This document shows positions 28,106-37,074 of a stretch of DNA of 64,000 bases, one piece after another. Where the stretch lies: assembly GCA_046329555.1 (NCBI GenBank), contig JAXLUK010000001.1:930001-994000 (forward strand), in the 5' to 3' direction. Position numbers and translations under genes: made by a program. This DNA comes from UBA1941 sp046329555. GTDB taxonomy: Bacteria > Bacteroidota > Bacteroidia > Chitinophagales > LD1. A model generated the notes under the pieces. It searched no databases, was not told the DNA's origin, and saw nothing but the letters and a program-made list of their open reading frames with translations. How positions within the stretch are numbered: the stretch's first letter is position 1; each line of letters starts with the position of its first letter.

Positions 28106-28375
28106 ATGAAAAGTTTGCAATTAGTGATTCGCGGAAACGTACAAGGCGTGGGCTTCCGGGCCGCCACCAAGAAAGTTGCCGATGTACTGCAGGTAACTGG
28201 ATTTGTAAAAAATTTACCCGACGGTGCCGTTGAAGTGGTGGTGACCGGCGAGGAAGCCCTTGTCCATAAACTGGTCGATTTCTGCCATCACGGGCCGGCC
28301 GGAGCCTCGGTAGATACCGTATCCATCAATTTCGGGCCCGATGAGGCATTTTCCGCTTTCGAAATCAGGCGGTAA
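28106..28375 (+). CDS. acyP: Acylphosphatase
   Basis: This 89-residue protein hydrolyses acyl phosphates such as carbamoyl or 1,3-bisphosphoglyceryl phosphate. The family's phosphate loop and catalytic Arg are in GNVQGVGFR (R18), and the catalytic Asn is N36 in GFVKNLPDGAVEV. Length and fold match the usual 90-residue enzyme. It is the last gene of the C45 hydrolase-pabB run. The next gene, metH, has its own promoter and riboswitch. Confidence 0.95.
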   Translation: MKSLQLVIRGNVQGVGFRAATKKVADVLQVTGFVKNLPDGAVEVVVTGEEALVHKLVDFCHHGPAGASVDTVSINFGPDEAFSAFEIRR

Positions 28376-28383
28376 CTCCGCAA

Positions 28384-28415
28384 TTTGCATTTTAAGTCGG
28401 CGAGACCTATATTCG
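28384..28415 (+). promoter_or_regulatory. Putative promoter of metH and its riboswitch
   Basis: TTTG (28384-28387) and TATATTCG (28408-28415) are separated by 20 bases, fitting the Bacteroidota TTTG-N17-23-TAnnTTTG promoter with one mismatch. Transcription would start a few bases later, about 20 bases before the SAM riboswitch. Confidence 0.6.
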
Positions 28416-28435
28416 CAGCGCTCTTTTATTACTGC

Positions 28436-28550
28436 ATTATCAAGAAAGGCGGAGGGAACAGGCCCTGCGATGCCTTAGCAACCGGTTTAAACTAGGTGCT
28501 AAATCCTGCCCCAACGGGGAAAGATAAGTGGTTCCTACATCTTCTTATCC
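28436..28550 (+). ncRNA. SAM-I (S-box) riboswitch upstream of metH
   Basis: The leader has the S-box core: TATCAAGAAAGGCGGAGGGA near the 5' side, GATGCCTTAGCAACCGG, then AGGTGCTAAATCC and GGGGAAAGATAAG at the 3' side. The P1 helix can form from TTATC (28437-28441) with GATAA (28523-28527). SAM-I RNAs bind S-adenosylmethionine and turn off methionine and SAM genes. The 3' strand of P1 (GATAAG, 28523-28528) can instead pair with CTTATC at 28544-28549, which gives a simple switch. I see no U-run terminator before the ATG at 28588, so control may be by translation or another mechanism. Confidence 0.9.
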
Positions 28551-28587
28551 TTGATTATGCTGCTTCTAACAAGAGCAACTATATATT

Positions 28588-31500
28588 ATGCTGCAAGAAG
28601 AAATTAAAAAGAAAATTTTAGTGCTCGACGGTGCCATGGGCACCATGATTCAACGCTATCAGTTACAGGAAGTCGATTTCCGCGGAACGCGTTTTGCCGA
28701 TCATACTCATGATTTAAAAGGGAATAACGATTTGCTATCCATCACCCGCCCCGATGTGATTCGCGAAATCCATGCGCAATACTTTGAAGCCGGCGCCGAT
28801 ATCGTTGAAACCAATACGTTCTCCTCTACCTGGATAGCACAAGCCGATTACCAGTTAGAATCATTAGCCTACGAACTGAATTTCGAATCAGCGCGTATTG
28901 CCCGCGAAACAGCCGATGCCTTCACCAAAAAAAATCCACAACAACCGCGCTTTGTAGCCGGTGCGCTCGGCCCCACCAACCGCACCGCTTCTATTTCGCC
29001 TGATGTTAATAACCCGGGCTATCGCGCCATCACCTTCGATCAATTGGTAGATGCCTACGCTACGCAAACCCGCGGCCTCATTGCCGGCGGCGTTGACCTG
29101 CTTCTGGTAGAAACCGTTTTTGACACCCTCAACTGCAAAGCCGCGCTCTTCGCCATTCAGCAGGTGCAACAAGAACTTAAAACAAATTTACCTGTATCCG
29201 TCTCTGGAACTATTACGGATGCCAGTGGTCGTACACTAAGCGGACAAACCACCGAGGCATTCTGGATTTCCACTAAGCACGCCGGATTGTTTTCTATTGG
29301 CTTGAATTGCGCACTGGGCGCCCGCGATATGCGGCCGTATTTGGAAACGCTGTCAAATATTTCTGATACCTACATCAGCGTATACCCGAACGCCGGATTG
29401 CCCAATGCCTTTGGCGGTTATGATGAAACACCGGAAATGATGGCGGCCGCCGTAGAAGAATTTTTGCAGAACGGTTGGGTGAATATTCTGGGCGGTTGTT
29501 GCGGCACCACACCTGATCACATTCGCGAATTTGCCAAGGTGGCGAAGAAATATGCGCCGCGCCAACAGCCTGCGCGTATTCCTTTTCTGCAGTTGAGCGG
29601 ACTGGAGCCGGTAACCCTGCGACCAGAAAGTAATTTCATGAATGTGGGTGAGCGCACCAACGTAACCGGCTCTGCCAGGTTCCTGAAACTGATTAAAGAT
29701 GGCAATTACGAAGAAGCACTCAGCGTGGCCCGCGAGCAGGTGGAAGGCGGCGCGCAGGTGATCGACATCAATATGGATGAAGGTATGTTGAATGGTGTGG
29801 AAGCCATGAAAACATTCCTGAATCTGGCCGCTGCTGAACCCGATATCGCGCGTGTGCCGGTAATGCTGGATTCTTCCAAATTTGAAATTATTGAAGAAGG
29901 TTTGAAATGCCTGCAAGGCCGCGGCATTGTCAATTCTATTTCACTCAAAGGCGGAGAAGCAGAATTTATCCGGCAAGCACAATTAATCAAACAATATGGC
30001 GCTGCAGTGATTGTGATGGCCTTTGATGAAAAAGGACAAGCCGACAGCTACGAGCGCCGCATCGAAATCTGCGAACGGTCGTACCGCATACTGGTAGAGC
30101 AGGTGGGCTTCCCTCCGGAAGATATCATCTTCGATCCGAATATTTTTCCGGTGGCCACCGGCATGGAAGAACACCGGCAAAACGCGGTCGACTTCTTCCG
30201 CGCTACGCGCTGGATTAAAGAACATTTGCCGCATGCGCATGTGAGCGGCGGCGTGAGCAACGTCAGCTTTTCTTTCCGCGGTAACAATACCGTTCGCGAA
30301 GCCATGCATTCGGCTTTCTTATATCATGCGGTGAAAGAAGGAATGGATTTGGGCATTGTCAATCCATCCATGCTGGAGGTGTATGACGATATTCCAAAAG
30401 ACTTGTTAGAACGCGTAGAAGATGTGTTGTTAGACCGGCGCGAGGATGCCACCGAGCGCTTACTGGCTTTTGCAGATACGGTAAAGAAAAAAGATAAAAA
30501 AGAAGATGGCGCCGATTTGCAATGGCGCACGGGTACAGTAGAAGAACGCCTTTCTCACGCACTGGTGAAAGGAATTGTAGATTTCATTGATGCCGACACC
30601 GAAGAAGCGCGCCAAAAATATACGCATCCGCTGCAAGTTATTGAAGGGCCGCTGATGGCCGGTATGAATGTAGTTGGCAATTTATTTGGCGAAGGGAAAA
30701 TGTTTTTGCCGCAAGTGGTGAAGAGCGCCCGCGTGATGAAAAAATCAGTGGCATACCTGCAGCCTTATCTGGAAAAAGAAAAAAATTCAGCCACCGCCAA
30801 GTCGGCCGGAAAAATTTTACTGGCTACCGTGAAAGGCGATGTTCACGACATCGGCAAAAACATTGTTTCGGTAGTGTTGGCCTGTAATAATTTTGAAATT
30901 GTTGATTTGGGTGTAATGGTGCCGGCAGAAAAAATTCTGGAGCGCGCCCGCGAGGAAAACGCCGATATCATTGGCTTGAGTGGATTAATTACGCCTTCGT
31001 TAGACGAGATGGTGCATGTGGCCAAAGAAATGGAACGCCTGGGCATGAAACAGCCGCTGTTGATTGGCGGCGCTACCACCTCAAAAATTCACACCGCAGT
31101 GAAAATTGCGCCGGCCTATTCCGGCACCGTGGCACATGTGCTGGATGCCTCCAAAGGCGTTGCTGTAGCCTCGCAATTGCTCAGCAAAGAACAAGGCAGT
31201 GAGTTTAAGCAAGAGCTGCAACAAGAGTACTCTACCCTGCAACAACAGTTTCTATCTAAAACCAATCAGGTAGATTATATTTCGCTGGAAGCCGCGCGCA
31301 GCAACGCTTTCAGTATAGAACAAGCGGGACCCAAACCGAAGTTCACCGGCACCAAAGTATTTACCGATTATGCACTTCGCGACATTGCGGAGTACATCGA
31401 TTGGTCGCCCTTCTTCTCTACGTGGGAAATGAGTGGCACCTATCCTAAAATTCTGGAGAGCGAAAAATACGGCACTGAAGCGCGCAAATTATTTGCCGAT

Positions 31501-32199
31501 GCACAGGCCATGCTCGAAAAAATAATTTCGGAAAAATGGCTGCGAGCCAATGCGGTAATCGGCATTCACCCGGTTACGAAAGAACACGAAACGGTGACGG
31601 CTAACGGCATTCCATTTTTCTTCCTGCGGCAGCAAAGCAAGAAAACCGGTAATCAGCGCAATTACTCGCTGGCCGATTTTCTGGCGGCAAACGATTACCT
31701 GGGAACTTTTGCCGTAACTGCGGGCATCGGCATCGAAAAGAAATTAGCCGAGTTTGAACAGCAGCATGATGATTATTCTTCCATTCTGTTGAAAGCGTTG
31801 GCCGATCGTTTGGCAGAGGCGTTTGCCGAGCTGATGCATGCGCGAGTGCGTCGCGAATTCTGGGGATATGCAGCCGATGAAAAATTCAGCAATGAACAAT
31901 TGATTCGCGAGGCGTACCAAGGCATCCGGCCGGCACCCGGCTATGCGGCCTGCCCCGACCACACCGAAAAACCTGCTATTTGGAAGTTGCTGGACGTAGA
32001 AAAAAATACCGGCATTCAGTTGACAGAAAGTTTTGCGATGTATCCTACCGCGGCGGTGAGTGGCTGGTATTTTGCGCATCCCGAAGCGCGTTATTTTGGC
32101 GTCGGAAAAATACTGGATGACCAGGTAGCAGCAGCGGCGGCGGTGAAAGGCTATACCACCGAAGAAATGAAACGCTGGCTAGGTCCTAATTTAGTGTAA
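28588..32199 (+). CDS. metH: Cobalamin-dependent methionine synthase
   Basis: MetH moves a methyl group from methyltetrahydrofolate to homocysteine through cobalamin. The protein has 1203 residues (E. coli has 1227) and all modules: the homocysteine domain (LDGAMGTMIQ; zinc Cys in GLNCALG and GGCCGTT), the pterin domain (FMNVGERTNVTGS, VIDINMDEGM), the B12 cap and Rossmann domain with DVHDIGKN (axial His753), GLSGLITPS and LIGGATTS, and the C-terminal reactivation domain (RPAPGYAACPDHTEK). It is thus a one-polypeptide enzyme, unlike the split MetH of some bacteria. It is preceded by a SAM-I riboswitch and stands alone; the transposase repeat locus follows. Confidence 0.98.
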   Translation: MLQEEIKKKILVLDGAMGTMIQRYQLQEVDFRGTRFADHTHDLKGNNDLLSITRPDVIREIHAQYFEAGADIVETNTFSSTWIAQADYQLESLAYELNFESARIARETADAFTKKNPQQPRFVAGALGPTNRTASISPDVNNPGYRAITFDQLVDAYATQTRGLIAGGVDLLLVETVFDTLNCKAALFAIQQVQQELKTNLPVSVSGTITDASGRTLSGQTTEAFWISTKHAGLFSIGLNCALGARDMRPYLETLSNISDTYISVYPNAGLPNAFGGYDETPEMMAAAVEEFLQNGWVNILGGCCGTTPDHIREFAKVAKKYAPRQQPARIPFLQLSGLEPVTLRPESNFMNVGERTNVTGSARFLKLIKDGNYEEALSVAREQVEGGAQVIDINMDEGMLNGVEAMKTFLNLAAAEPDIARVPVMLDSSKFEIIEEGLKCLQGRGIVNSISLKGGEAEFIRQAQLIKQYGAAVIVMAFDEKGQADSYERRIEICERSYRILVEQVGFPPEDIIFDPNIFPVATGMEEHRQNAVDFFRATRWIKEHLPHAHVSGGVSNVSFSFRGNNTVREAMHSAFLYHAVKEGMDLGIVNPSMLEVYDDIPKDLLERVEDVLLDRREDATERLLAFADTVKKKDKKEDGADLQWRTGTVEERLSHALVKGIVDFIDADTEEARQKYTHPLQVIEGPLMAGMNVVGNLFGEGKMFLPQVVKSARVMKKSVAYLQPYLEKEKNSATAKSAGKILLATVKGDVHDIGKNIVSVVLACNNFEIVDLGVMVPAEKILERAREENADIIGLSGLITPSLDEMVHVAKEMERLGMKQPLLIGGATTSKIHTAVKIAPAYSGTVAHVLDASKGVAVASQLLSKEQGSEFKQELQQEYSTLQQQFLSKTNQVDYISLEAARSNAFSIEQAGPKPKFTGTKVFTDYALRDIAEYIDWSPFFSTWEMSGTYPKILESEKYGTEARKLFADAQAMLEKIISEKWLRANAVIGIHPVTKEHETVTANGIPFFFLRQQSKKTGNQRNYSLADFLAANDYLGTFAVTAGIGIEKKLAEFEQQHDDYSSILLKALADRLAEAFAELMHARVRREFWGYAADEKFSNEQLIREAYQGIRPAPGYAACPDHTEKPAIWKLLDVEKNTGIQLTESFAMYPTAAVSGWYFAHPEARYFGVGKILDDQVAAAAAVKGYTTEEMKRWLGPNLV

Positions 32200-32210
32200 G
32201 TCGTAGAAGA

Positions 32211-32420
32211 TTTTTTGGGCGTGCCCCCTCACACCGCGCAGGTAAGCAGTCATTTTTTTTGCGCTGGTGCGCTACGCGGTGTTCGGGGTCGCGTGCTTTC
32301 GGGCTACGCCCGCTGTGGCGGGCTACGGTGCTCACCGCCCGTGGCGGATTCGCACGGCCTTCGCTTCGCTACGGCCCCCTGCCGCCCGCTCACGCGAATG
32401 GGGAACAGTGCGCAAATTAG
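32211..32420. repeat. GC-rich boundary element C of the repeat locus
   Basis: A very GC-rich stretch starts about 12 bp after the metH stop (TTTTTTGGGCGTGCCCCCTC...). Its first 14 bases (GGGCGTGCCCCCTC) resemble, in inverted orientation, the outer edge of the GC-rich element at 34620-34740. The style of sequence (GGGCTAC..., TTCGCTTCGCTACGGC) recalls the GC-rich arms of elements A and B, but the alignment is looser. Open frames through it look like chance products of GC skew. Confidence 0.5.
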
Positions 32421-32463
32421 CTCGAACCAGTAATAGTTTCACCATGGGGCGTTCTCCTTTCCT

Positions 32464-33512
32464 ACAATAATGCCAACCCTTCGGGTTTGCTTTAACAGCA
32501 GTGCGCTTTTTCGATGTATTGAAGCATGCCGACATCAATCCCGAAGGGATGGAATATTTGTAGCTAAGAATGAAAAGACAAAGCAAATCCCGAAGGGATG
32601 ACATATTTATAGCTAAGAAAATCCGCCACCAGCGGATGACATAATACCAACAACATCCTACATAAAATATCACCCCTTCGGGGTTTGTTGGCGCGCTTGC
32701 GTTGGCTACAATAATGTCAACCCTTCGGGTTTGGCTTAAACGGCATTTCGCTTTTGCGATATGTTGAAGCATACCGGCATCAATCCCGAAGGGATAAAAT
32801 ATTTGTAGCTAAGAATGAAAAGGCAAACCAAATCCGCCACCAGCGGATGACACAATACCAACAACATCCTACATAAAATATCACCCCTTCGGGGTTTGTT
32901 AGCGCGCTTGCGTTGGCTATAATAATGCCAACCCTTCGGGTTTGGCTTTAACGGCAGTGCGCTTTGGCGATGTATTGAAGCATACCGACATCAATCCCGA
33001 AGGGATGAAATATTTGTAGCTAAGAATGAAAAGACAAAGCAAATCCCGAAGGGATGACATATTTATAGCTAAGAAAATCCGCCACCAGCGGATGACACAA
33101 TACCAACAACATCCTACATAAAATATCACCCCTTCGGGGTTTGTTGGCGCACTTGCGTTGGCTACAATAATGCCAACCCTTCGGGTTTGGCTTTAACAGC
33201 TGTGCGCTTTAGCGATATATTGAAGCATACAGACATCAATCCCGAAGGGATGACATATTTGTAGCTTAGAATGAAAAGGCAAACCAAATCCCGAAGGGAT
33301 GACATATTTATAGCTAGGAATGAAATGACAAAGCAAATGCGTCACCAGCGGATGACATAATACCAATTATATCCTACATAAAATATCACCCCTTCGGGGT
33401 TTGTTAGCGCGCTTGCATTGGCTACAATAATGCCCCCCTTCGGGTTTGGCATTTGACGTTGAGCATGTTCGCGATGTAGTGGAGGATGTAGTCCAAAAGG
33501 ATTCATTTCCGA
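32464..33512. repeat. Array of about five REP-like repeat units upstream of tnpA
   Basis: Five degenerate tandem units are visible, starting at the AACCCTTCGGGTT hairpins near 32475, 32719, 32930, 33175 and about 33436 (periods about 244, 211, 245 and 261 bp). A full unit holds five short palindromes: AACCCTTCGGGTT, ATCCCGAAGGGAT twice, ATCCGCCACCAGCGGAT and ACCCCTTCGGGGT, joined by AT-rich segments such as ATATTTGTAGCTAAGAATGA. Unit 2 lacks one palindrome of about 33 bp and unit 5 is partial. The stems close on TTCG or GAAG tetraloop sequences. Bases 33513-33597 hold nothing further that I recognise. Confidence 0.85.
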
Positions 33513-33597
33513 CAAGGGCGATCTGATACAACAAATCTTAAATTCTTAAACTATCAGATATGAATTTTAATTTTGGATTTACATCCATTTTAAACAT

Positions 33598-34059
33598 ATG
33601 CCTGGAACCTATTCGCAAATTTATCTCCAATTTGTTTTTGCTGTAAAAGGCCGCCAAAACTTAATTTCCCCTTCATGGAAAGATGAGTTAAACAAGTACA
33701 TTTCCGGAATCATCAAGGGTAAGGATCAGAAAGCAATCATAACTAATGGCATGCCCGACCACGTTCATTGTTTTGTTGGACTCAAACCATCTATACGCAT
33801 CTCTGACTTGGTAAGAGACATTAAAAATAATTCATCAAAATTCATCAACGACAATGGCTTTGTGAAAGGACAATTTGCGTGGCAAGAAGGATATGGTGTT
33901 TTTTCATACTCGCACTCACATATACCTAGAGTCTATAATTATATATTAAATCAAGAAGCGCATCATGCCCGTATGAACTTCAAAACGGAGTATTTGACCA
34001 TGCTAAAGAAATTTGATATTGCATTTAATAGTGATTATCTTTTTGAATTCATACAATAA
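33598..34059 (+). mobile_element. tnpA: Y1 tyrosine transposase, IS200-like / REP-associated (RAYT)
   Basis: This 153-residue single-strand transposase is of the IS200/IS605 TnpA (Y1 HUH) fold. The HUH motif is DHVHCFVG. The catalytic tyrosine lies in the family block YNYILNQEAHH. FAWQEGYGVFSYSHS is also typical. Such enzymes recognise short hairpins and cut and rejoin single strands. The gene is intact and sits inside arrays of hairpin repeats on both sides, the arrangement of RAYT genes, which may move or multiply REP sequences rather than themselves. No TnpB gene is present. Confidence 0.9.
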
Positions 34060-34065
34060 CACTAA

Positions 34066-34480
34066 TAAATATATCACCCTTCGGGGTTTGATGTCACTGT
34101 GTTCGTCTTTGCTACAATAATACCAAACCTTCGGGCTTCGCATTTAATGTAAGGTGTATTTGCAATTTAGCAGAGGATGCTATCGCATCAACCCTGAAGG
34201 GAGGAAATATTTGTAACCACCGATAACTAGACCAATCAAATACGCCAACGGCGGATGACACGATACGAGCACCTACCAAAAAATATATCACCCCTTCGGG
34301 GTTTGATGTTCCTGCGTTTGTCTTTGCTACAATAATACCAACCCTTCGGGTTTTGCATTTAGTAGAGTGCGTTTGAAATTTAGCGGATGGCTTCGAATAA
34401 ATTCTGAAGGAATAACATAGTTGTGACCACCGATGATAAGAACACTCAGATCCGCCAACGGCGGATGAAATGATACCAGT
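34066..34480. repeat. Two diverged REP-like units downstream of tnpA
   Basis: Two further units continue the array beyond the transposase. They start with the TCACCCTTCGGGGTTTGATG hairpin near 34074 and TCACCCCTTCGGGG near 34290. Their AACC(C)TTCGGG hairpins lie near 34125 and 34330, with ATACGCCAACGGCGGAT and ATCCGCCAACGGCGGAT near 34240 and 34450. The equivalent of ATCCCGAAGGGAT is mutated in both (CAACCCTGAAGGG; AATTCTGAAGGAAT). They are clearly older or more diverged than the upstream units. Bases 34481-34619 hold nothing I can name. Confidence 0.8.
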
Positions 34481-34619
34481 AGCGTTATAATTAAAATAGA
34501 TACTTAAACAGGCCATAGCTATAATAAATGACGATATGCGCTTGGCAGCAGCGCCAAAGCTGCCGCCTGTTTTGGGAAAATTTTGGAAAGTCGTACCGCC
34601 ATGAAACGCACTTGATAGC

Positions 34620-34740
34620 ACTTGTCACGAGCGCGAGGTGGCGAAGTGGAAAGCCCGCAGCCAGGCGAGGTACGAGCCGGGCGAGGACTTGCAACGCAGC
34701 AACCGACCCCGAGGTACGAGGGGGCGCGCCATCATTTTCT
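34620..34740. repeat. GC-rich boundary element D (related to arms of elements A/B)
   Basis: Read on the minus strand this stretch contains AAGTCCTCGCCCGGCTCGTA followed by CCTCGCC, GGCTGCGGGCT and CGCTCGTG. It parallels the left arm of elements A and B (TAGTCCTCGCGCGG, TCGTACCTCACCGC, GCTGCGGGCTACC). Its outer edge GAGGGGGCGCGCC mirrors the start of element C. It is therefore a one-armed relative of the same family and marks the other end of the transposase locus. Confidence 0.6.
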
Positions 34741-34768
34741 TTGCACTGAAACTGCGGTTACCGCTGCC

Positions 34769-35428
34769 CTACCGCTCAGTAGGTCGATGGTCGTCGGCAT
34801 TATATTTTTCGCGCTTCTTGAAATCGCCGCGCTTCCAGGCGCGGATAAATTCTGCCCAGGCCAGCGGACTGCCCAGACCAGATGGGGCTGTTTGTCCGTA
34901 GTAATACGTTTTGGCAGCCTGTTGCCGCAAGTAATTTTCTGAAGCCTCACCGCCATCAATCGGCAAGGTTTCTCCTAATGCCGCCAGCAATTGGCGGTTG
35001 GTATTTTCTTCTGCCTTTTCCTCATCGGTTTTCGGCAGTTTCAAATTTTTAAAGTAGTTGGCAAAGTTGCTGCGGTCGCCCCAAGGGTACACCACCGCGG
35101 GCGACAAATAATATTCGCTCTTCGACATCAACTGAATGACAGAATATTTCTCGCCGGGAAGATTTTTGGGAATACGATAGATAGCCGGTTTAAAACCGAT
35201 ACAGGTAAAATACAACGTATCGCCCTTGTGTGCGGCAAAAGAAAAAAATCCATCAGGGCCAGCGGTGGCCACCCGCGTGGTACCTCGTATGCTAATGTGT
35301 GCATACGAGATACCCATGAGCGAATCGGCGGTCATCGCAAATCCCGAAAACTGAATCAGCGATGAGTCGGTTTGTGCAAAACCGATTAAAGAATAAAAAC
35401 TCAGGGCGATGAAGATCAATTTTTTCAC
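34769..35428 (-). CDS. Secreted protein with carboxypeptidase-regulatory-like domain
   Basis: This protein of about 219 residues has a signal peptide (VKKLIFIALSFYSLIGFAQ) followed by a CarboxypepD_reg-like beta-sandwich: FSGFAMTADSLMGISYAHIS, then GPDGFFSFAAHKGDTLYF and CIGFKPAIYRI. The C-terminal 110 residues are polar and helical. Such domains are common in Bacteroidota surface proteins and have no enzymatic role. I chose GTG 35428 because the signal peptide begins there. The ATG at 35479 would add 17 residues and overlap the upstream DUF1761 gene. The product at 37075-37605 is a paralogue with the same architecture. Confidence 0.7.
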   Translation of the reverse strand: MKKLIFIALSFYSLIGFAQTDSSLIQFSGFAMTADSLMGISYAHISIRGTTRVATAGPDGFFSFAAHKGDTLYFTCIGFKPAIYRIPKNLPGEKYSVIQLMSKSEYYLSPAVVYPWGDRSNFANYFKNLKLPKTDEEKAEENTNRQLLAALGETLPIDGGEASENYLRQQAAKTYYYGQTAPSGLGSPLAWAEFIRAWKRGDFKKREKYNADDHRPTER

Positions 35429-35459
35429 AGGCAACAATTTTAAGGCCGGGTGAAGCGGC

Positions 35460-35960
35460 TTATGCGGCAGCCGGAACAAAGTGGCATAGAATAGCGCACA
35501 TGATGGCTAATGTCACGGTCCAATAACCCGCATTAATCAAAATGTACTTCCAGCTTTTTTGTTCAAACAACGCAGGCACGCCAATCAACGGAGTAACCAC
35601 AAAAATACCCGCCAGGGTACCGTGCAGCAATCCATGGCGGAAGGTGCGATAGCTGTGGCCGTAGCTGGCCATTACGTCTTGATAAATTCTTGCCATGGTG
35701 CCATCATCGTGGCCTTGCAGCATAGAAAAGAACCCAACCTGATGAATGCACAAGGGCGCAACAAAAACTGCTAAAATGAGACAGAATAGCCAGGTAAGGC
35801 CAAAGGTCAACGCCATATTCGGTTTAGGTCCGTCGGCAGATAGTCCGGATTCCTTCATCCAAATGGTTCCAAAAACTTTTGGATGATACCAAACGAAGCC
35901 CACCAATAGGCCGACGAAAGAGGCGCCAACGGCCGCCAGCATGTTTACAGGATACTGCAT
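35460..35960 (-). CDS. DUF1761 family membrane protein
   Basis: This 166-residue protein has four predicted membrane helices. The N-terminal part reads GLLVGFVWYHPKVFGTIWMKESGL, split here by the membrane edge: FVWYHPKVFG followed by WMKESGL is the hallmark of DUF1761. A soluble loop at about residues 75-105 separates helices 2 and 3. The function of the family is unknown. It lies 31 bp upstream of the carboxypeptidase-regulatory-like gene on the same strand. TATCTTCA on the minus strand (35983-35990) could be its -7 box. Confidence 0.8.
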   Translation of the reverse strand: MQYPVNMLAAVGASFVGLLVGFVWYHPKVFGTIWMKESGLSADGPKPNMALTFGLTWLFCLILAVFVAPLCIHQVGFFSMLQGHDDGTMARIYQDVMASYGHSYRTFRHGLLHGTLAGIFVVTPLIGVPALFEQKSWKYILINAGYWTVTLAIMCAILCHFVPAAA

Positions 35961-36065
35961 AGTTGTAGTTTTTTAGTTTAGGTGAAGATAGCAAAGTTTC
36001 TCCGGCGCTCTTCTTACACAAAGGTGCTGATCAGAAATGGTAACAAAGGTCAAAAAGTGTTAAGC

Positions 36066-37064
36066 CTAATGCAGTTGCGCCGCAAGCCTGGCCACATCGG
36101 GGTTTTGCGGATCGGCCATTTGGTAGATTTGCAAAAATTGCCGGGCCAATGCTGGCTGATTTTCGCGAATAGCGCGATTGGTAAGTGAATAGCCCGCCAG
36201 TGAAAGAAAGCCGAGCGTTCGCACAGAAACGGCATTAAGGCTATCGCTTTGTAATCGCGCAATAGTGCCCTTCCACCAATTCAAATCTTTTTCCTGAAAA
36301 GCGAAAGCCAATTGCTGATGAATAACAGATTCTTTTTCTAAGAACGATTTTTCTTCATTGGTAATATGCGCCAACTTATCGGGTTCAATAGAAGAGAGTG
36401 GACGAAATGCATTGACCATGACTTCTGGCGCAGGCCACTCGTGTTTTCCGCCCCAAACCAGCAGTTGATGCTGAAACGAAGCGGGTAGGGAATAATGATA
36501 GAGCACTACTTCGGGATAGTTCATATCGCGCTGACCGGCGATGCCCAGTAATTGCAGCGGGTGTGTTGGTTGAATAGGCTCAGCGGCGCCCGCATACACC
36601 ACCGCACTCACCTTGGGGTCGGTAGCAGCGGCCATGAGGGCTACCTTAGCGCCACCGCTAAATCCGGCCAGTTGAATGAGAGAAGGATGAAAGCGCGCTT
36701 TCACCGCCTGAATTAAGGCCGAAGCATGGCGCAAATTATTTTCAGTGGACTGCTCGTTAGAAGCATAATCGGAACCGATGAGGATCCATTGACGATCTTC
36801 GGCAATGGTTTGGTACCGCTGGATGGGAAGTGCGCCATCGGCATGCGGGTCAAAAAAAATGACCACGGGTAATGCTAATGAATCGGAGTAAGAAGAAGGT
36901 AGAAAAAAGCGAAAGGTTTCGTTAGGAGCCAGCGTGACAGGGCCGCTAACCACTCCCTTTTGCAACACATCCTCGTTCGGTTTTAAGGTTTGCGTCGTGC
37001 CGGAATGTGATTGACAGGAAGTTAGATACATCAACACAGCGCACCAAAAACACCAACGAAACAT
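36066..37064 (-). CDS. Lipoprotein alpha/beta hydrolase (esterase-like)
   Basis: This 332-residue lipoprotein has a lipobox at LTSC (Cys17). An alpha/beta-hydrolase domain follows: nucleophile Ser137 in LAGFSGGAKVA, a possible acid at D180 (AGQRDMNYPE) and His208 in WGGKHEWP. The early strand PVVIFFDPHADG resembles esterase/PHB-depolymerase-like enzymes. The last 90 residues are helical and TPR-like (ARQFLQIYQMADPQNPDVA). Substrate unknown; it acts in the periplasm or at the outer membrane. It starts 10 bp after the end of the secreted protein at 37075-37605, so the two form an operon. Confidence 0.8.
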   Translation of the reverse strand: MFRWCFWCAVLMYLTSCQSHSGTTQTLKPNEDVLQKGVVSGPVTLAPNETFRFFLPSSYSDSLALPVVIFFDPHADGALPIQRYQTIAEDRQWILIGSDYASNEQSTENNLRHASALIQAVKARFHPSLIQLAGFSGGAKVALMAAATDPKVSAVVYAGAAEPIQPTHPLQLLGIAGQRDMNYPEVVLYHYSLPASFQHQLLVWGGKHEWPAPEVMVNAFRPLSSIEPDKLAHITNEEKSFLEKESVIHQQLAFAFQEKDLNWWKGTIARLQSDSLNAVSVRTLGFLSLAGYSLTNRAIRENQPALARQFLQIYQMADPQNPDVARLAAQLH

Positions 37065-37074
37065 CGCGTAATAA

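Noticed and set aside
28376..28587. A second start or small peptide before metH
   Set aside because: The bases are accounted for by a promoter and a SAM-I riboswitch.
32332..32772. Minus-strand ORFs across the hairpin array (also 32917-33129 and 34112-34621)
   Set aside because: They are translated repeats, ending in the same short sequences (EGLALL/EGLVLL), without a signal peptide, domain or independent start.
32464..33512. CRISPR array
   Set aside because: Units are 205-260 bp with internal palindromes, and there are no short constant repeats with unique spacers or cas genes.
34528..34942. Plus-strand ORFs over GC-rich element D
   Set aside because: They lie in the repeat and the 3' end of the minus-strand secreted protein, and look random in composition.
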